NCBI GenBank assembly: GCA_034422355.1
Contig: DAOUJS010000066.1
Location: 1-64,000 of the forward strand
Source: CATOSP01 sp034422355
GTDB taxonomy: Bacteria > Chloroflexota > Dehalococcoidia > Lucifugimonadales > UBA3495
Reading direction: 5' to 3'
Length of the DNA stretch: 64,000 nucleotides
Both the position numbers and the translations under genes were made by a program. Position 1 is the stretch's first letter. Each line of letters starts with the position of its first letter. The notes beneath the pieces are model-generated. The model saw only the letters and a program-made list of their open reading frames with translations. It was not told the origin of the DNA and did no database searches. Positions 61,265 to 64,000 of this stretch are shown in pieces.

Positions 61265-62161
61265 GTGGAGGACATAACCCTACGCCAGAGCGGCGGCCTG
61301 CGGGAAGCGGCCAGGGAGTGGGGGCCCGTGGTCGTCCTGCGGGAGATGCTGCGGCTCCGCCTGGCCAAGTTCGCGCTGACAATAATCGCCATCACCGTTA
61401 TTGCGGCGGTCTTCTCGCCCCTGCTGGCCCGCCACGACCCGGAAAAGATGGACCCCATGAACAACCTGTCTGCTCCCACCGGCAAATTCTGGATTGGGTC
61501 CGACCGCTTGGGCCGCGACCAGTTGAGCAGGCTGATCTACGGGGCGCGAATCTCCCTGATTATCGGGGTTGGCAGCGTAGCCCTCTCCGTGGTTGCTGGC
61601 GTGGCCATAGGCACTGTTGCGGGCTTCTTCGGACGCTGGTGGGACGAAGTGCTGATGCGGTTCGTGGACGGCCTGGCGTCCATACCGGGGTTATTGCTGG
61701 CCCTGGGTTTGGTGGCCGTCACCGGCGGCGCGGTTCTCAATGTGGTGCTGGCTATTGCCATCACCGCGACCCCGGCCAAGGCTCGTCTCATTCGTGCCCA
61801 GGTGTTGTCAATCAAGGAACGTGACTATGTGATGGCCGCACGGTCCATCGGCGCGCCAAACTCGCGCATGATACTGCTCCACATCCTCCCTAATTCCTTC
61901 GCTCCCATCATAGTGGCGGCCACATTGAGTCTGGGAGTTGCTATAATCGCCGAGGCGTCCTTGAGTTTCCTGGGCGTGGGTGTCAAACCCCCAACGCCCA
62001 CCTGGGGAGGGATGTTGCGCCACGCCTTCGAGACCGTCGAGCGCGCCCCCTGGCTGACCTTCACCCCCGGGGCCGCGATTTTCCTGCTGGTGCTGGCCTT
62101 CAACTTCGCCGGCGACGCGCTTCGGGACGTCCTCGACCCCAGGCTGCGCAACACTCGATAG
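61265..62161 (+). CDS. ABC transporter permease, DppC/OppC type
   Basis: A roughly 298-residue permease partner of the upstream DppB-type protein. A helical N terminus is followed by the LGRDQLSRLIYGARISLIIG segment and the EAA loop SIKERDYVMAARSIGAPNSRMILLHILPNSFAPIIV. It ends DVLDPRLRNTR. GTG 61265 is 6 bases after AGGAGG; ATG 61259 would touch that site. The two ATPase subunits expected for this importer are not within the window. Confidence 0.92.
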   Translation: MEDITLRQSGGLREAAREWGPVVVLREMLRLRLAKFALTIIAITVIAAVFSPLLARHDPEKMDPMNNLSAPTGKFWIGSDRLGRDQLSRLIYGARISLIIGVGSVALSVVAGVAIGTVAGFFGRWWDEVLMRFVDGLASIPGLLLALGLVAVTGGAVLNVVLAIAITATPAKARLIRAQVLSIKERDYVMAARSIGAPNSRMILLHILPNSFAPIIVAATLSLGVAIIAEASLSFLGVGVKPPTPTWGGMLRHAFETVERAPWLTFTPGAAIFLLVLAFNFAGDALRDVLDPRLRNTR

Positions 62162-62177
62162 GGAGACCTCTCGCACT

Positions 62178-62672
62178 GTGAAGATCGTCCTCCGGCTGCT
62201 TCTGGGTATAGTCCTGGGCACGGTGCTGGCAGTCGGAGGCTACTTCGTCGGCTGGTATACCGCCTTCTCCGTACCCGCCGGTTCGCCCCGAATGCTGTTG
62301 CTGGTCCTCCCCGCCGGTATAGGCGGCGGCGTGGGCAGCTTCCTCGGCTGGTGGCTGGACCTGGACGGCGACTCGGACCGGAGCAAGCTCTTGACCGTGG
62401 CTGTCCTGGCCCTGGCAATCGCCTTCGCCGTCGGGGGTGCCTGGGGCGGCTACGTGTACGGCGAGTCAGTCGAGGGAACGAGGGTCTGGCGACACCCCAC
62501 CACTCAGGCCATTCTCAACGGCACGGTAATCGCCAGCAATGGCGCGCTCCTCATTTGGCACATCGGCGCAAGGCTGCTGCACCGCCCTCCGGCGCGTGAG
62601 CCGGAACCATCTGTCATGCAGTCCTTCAGGCCTTCCCAGCCGGGGTCCCGGAACACTGAGAACACGGACTGA
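62178..62672 (+). CDS. Predicted membrane protein, unrecognised
   Basis: A 164-residue protein with about four hydrophobic helices (6-25, 38-60, 70-92, 108-125), small Gly/Ala residues between them and a polar, Arg/Pro/Ser-rich C-terminal tail (135-164). It starts with GTG 62178, 16 bases after the permease stop, so it is probably cotranscribed with the importer. No enzyme motif is visible. Confidence 0.7.
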   Translation: MKIVLRLLLGIVLGTVLAVGGYFVGWYTAFSVPAGSPRMLLLVLPAGIGGGVGSFLGWWLDLDGDSDRSKLLTVAVLALAIAFAVGGAWGGYVYGESVEGTRVWRHPTTQAILNGTVIASNGALLIWHIGARLLHRPPAREPEPSVMQSFRPSQPGSRNTENTD

Positions 62673-62800
62673 CATGCACCGGTAATCGGCAGCGCTATCG
62701 TCGCCATCACCCGAAAGCCGATGTCCTGGTGCAGTCTCCTGGACAATGTGCTGGAAAGACACCACCCTCACGCATCGCCCAAATTGCAACCTGCCTGATT

Positions 62801-62844
62801 TCATTCCCGCATCCAACCCTCATTCCCGCTTTCGCGGTAATCCA
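62801..62844. repeat. Full and partial REP-like copies
   Basis: A truncated copy, TCATTCCCGCATCCA (62801-62815), lacks loop and right arm. A nearly complete copy follows at 62820-62844, with CATTCCCGC-TTTC-GCGGTAAT (one mismatch in the right arm). Both carry the CCA flank seen in the 61.2 kb copy. Confidence 0.7.
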
Positions 62845-62955
62845 CCTCCCGCCGTCGAATGACTGGACTACTCGGGCCGGAACGCTTCCTTGCGAATGCC
62901 CGTTGATGCTACATTGGTTGGGGAACCGCTGCATTACCCCGCCTCAAGGGAAACT

Positions 62956-64000
62956 ATGCCAGTCCTGAACGACGTACACTCCAGGCTCAACGCCTCGAAC
63001 ATGGCCCATGTCGCGGCGCCGGACAGTCCCGCGGGAGTATCCGGCGTCATCCTGGAAGCACGGGAGAGGGGGATTCCGATGTGTCCAGCAGGTTCCCGGC
63101 ACTCGATGGGCGGTCAGCAGTTCCTCAATGGAGGGGTGTCACTCAGTTCAGAGGGTCTGAGGCGTATCGGCCCGTTGGACCGGGACTCAGGAACGGTATG
63201 GGTCCAATCGGGAGTCACCTGGCCTGCTCTGGTCGAATGGCTTTGCGAGGAACAGCGTCGGGAACCTCGGCAGTTGTCCATTATCCAGAAACAGACAGGC
63301 GCGGATGCTCTATCCTTGGGCGGCGCGCTTTCGTCAAATATCCACGGAAGGGTGCTGGGACGCAGTCCAATCGTGGCCGACGTCGAGTCGTTCCACATCA
63401 CGACGGCGGACGGAAATAGGGTGTTGTGCAGCCGCGAGGACAACCCGGACCTGTTTCGACTGGCCATCGGAGGCTACGGGTTATTCGGGTTTATCGACGA
63501 CATCAGGCTCAGACTTCAGGAACGTGCAACCCTGGTCAGACGTGTGCGGGAGACCAGTTTGGACAACGTGGTCGCAAGCCTGGAAGAGCAGACCAGGCAG
63601 GGAGCAACCTACGGAGATTTCCAGTTCAGTACGGACGAATCTTCGGTCAAGTTCATGGCCGAGGGGATCATGTCAACCTATACGCCGACCTCCGGCGAGG
63701 AGATACCGGCGACGGACCGGCTGGGCCTAAGCGCCGAGGACTGGTCGAGGCTCTACGTCCTGGCCCACACCGACAAGGCCAGGGCCTATGCGGAATACCG
63801 CAACCATTACTTCCGGACTGACGGGCAGGTCTACTGGTCCGACGAGCATCAATTCAGCCCATACCTGCCCGAGGCGGGAGATATGCTCTACCGGAGTATG
63901 GGCCGGAGTTTGGGATGGAAGACCTACGCATCGTTGATGATCTCCGAGCTTTACGTCCCCAGACCCCGGTTTGTTGAGTTTATGGAAGCAGCCCGGAGGT
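62956..64000 (+). CDS. FAD-linked oxidase (FAD_binding_4), C terminus cut by window edge
   Basis: The frame from ATG 62956 stays open to the window end, covering about 348 residues. The N-terminal PP-loop-type FAD domain shows IPMCPAGSRHSMGGQQFL (42-59), VWVQSGVTWPALVEWL and the ADALSLGGALSSNIHGR flavin-binding segment, followed by DNPDLFRLAIGGYGLFGFI. It resembles GlcD/decaprenylphosphoryl-ribose-oxidase-type flavoenzymes that oxidise alcohols or hydroxy acids. An AAGGG site lies 5-6 bases upstream. Substrate unknown. Confidence 0.88.
   Translation, partial: MPVLNDVHSRLNASNMAHVAAPDSPAGVSGVILEARERGIPMCPAGSRHSMGGQQFLNGGVSLSSEGLRRIGPLDRDSGTVWVQSGVTWPALVEWLCEEQRREPRQLSIIQKQTGADALSLGGALSSNIHGRVLGRSPIVADVESFHITTADGNRVLCSREDNPDLFRLAIGGYGLFGFIDDIRLRLQERATLVRRVRETSLDNVVASLEEQTRQGATYGDFQFSTDESSVKFMAEGIMSTYTPTSGEEIPATDRLGLSAEDWSRLYVLAHTDKARAYAEYRNHYFRTDGQVYWSDEHQFSPYLPEAGDMLYRSMGRSLGWKTYASLMISELYVPRPRFVEFMEAARR

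Noticed and set aside
1..64000. CRISPR arrays, insertion sequences, integrases or prophage structural genes
   Set aside because: No regularly spaced direct repeats, transposase motifs or phage proteins were seen; the only repeats are the 42-bp units, the REP-like palindromes and short degenerate ones.

Overview
This 64 kb window is high-G+C bacterial chromosome. Gene content suggests Chloroflexota, probably a Dehalococcoidia/SAR202-type lineage. This is inferred from several class III CoA-transferases, a fused HyuA-HyuB hydantoinase/oxoprolinase, DUF502 and DUF1385 proteins, a HerA plus HAS-barrel pair, and an Ala/Pro/Thr-rich lipoprotein solute-binding protein. No 16S rRNA is present, so the assignment rests on gene content only.

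Layout. 1-10.3 kb holds a secreted FN3/Calx-beta protein cut by the left edge, a winged-helix response regulator, a fakA-degV-recG operon on the minus strand, and rplU-rpmA-rpmE-DUF1385 on the plus strand. 10.6-13.6 kb holds a B12-binding/radical-SAM-like protein that has lost its cluster cysteines, then a lower-G+C methyltransferase plus AlkB-type dioxygenase pair that looks like an insert. 13.7-36 kb is a catabolic accessory region: two tandem pairs of CaiB/BaiF CoA-transferases, a SnoaL-like protein, a questin-oxidase-like protein, a FAH-family enzyme, a HyuA-HyuB fusion, two SDR-type or hydrolase neighbourhoods, an S9 peptidase and a CocE-type hydrolase. HerA with its HAS-barrel partner, a Fur-family regulator and thioredoxin reductase are interspersed.

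36-46 kb is core metabolism and translation: glyA, rpsF-ssb-rpsR, a membrane-anchored SurA-like foldase, hom-thrC, folE (with an apparent frameshift), an acyltransferase carrying a tandem in-frame repeat, a GT4 glycosyltransferase and a DUF502 membrane protein. 46-52 kb returns to catabolic genes: thiolase with its DUF35 partner, a LmbE deacetylase, a DUF885 metallopeptidase-like protein, EthD, and an SDR without its catalytic residues. 52-57.7 kb is a minus-strand translation supercluster: tRNA-Thr(UGU)-tRNA-Tyr-tRNA-Thr(GGU)-tuf-rpmG-secE-nusG-rplK-rplA-rplJ-rplL, driven by a near-consensus promoter. It ends in a small zinc-ribbon gene rather than rpoB. 58-62.7 kb encodes a peptide-type ABC importer (lipoprotein plus two permeases, no ATPases in view). 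A FAD-linked oxidase is cut by the right edge.

Recognisable promoters are close to TTGACA-N17/18-TAtAaT or TACACT. The most unusual observations are: the radical-SAM-like protein without cysteines; the two CoA-transferase pairs, each with one partner apparently lacking the catalytic Asp; the methyltransferase/AlkB insert; the 42-bp repeat expanding an acyltransferase and reappearing at the start of the next gene; the folE frameshift; and a 14-base C tract just upstream of the surface-protein start.
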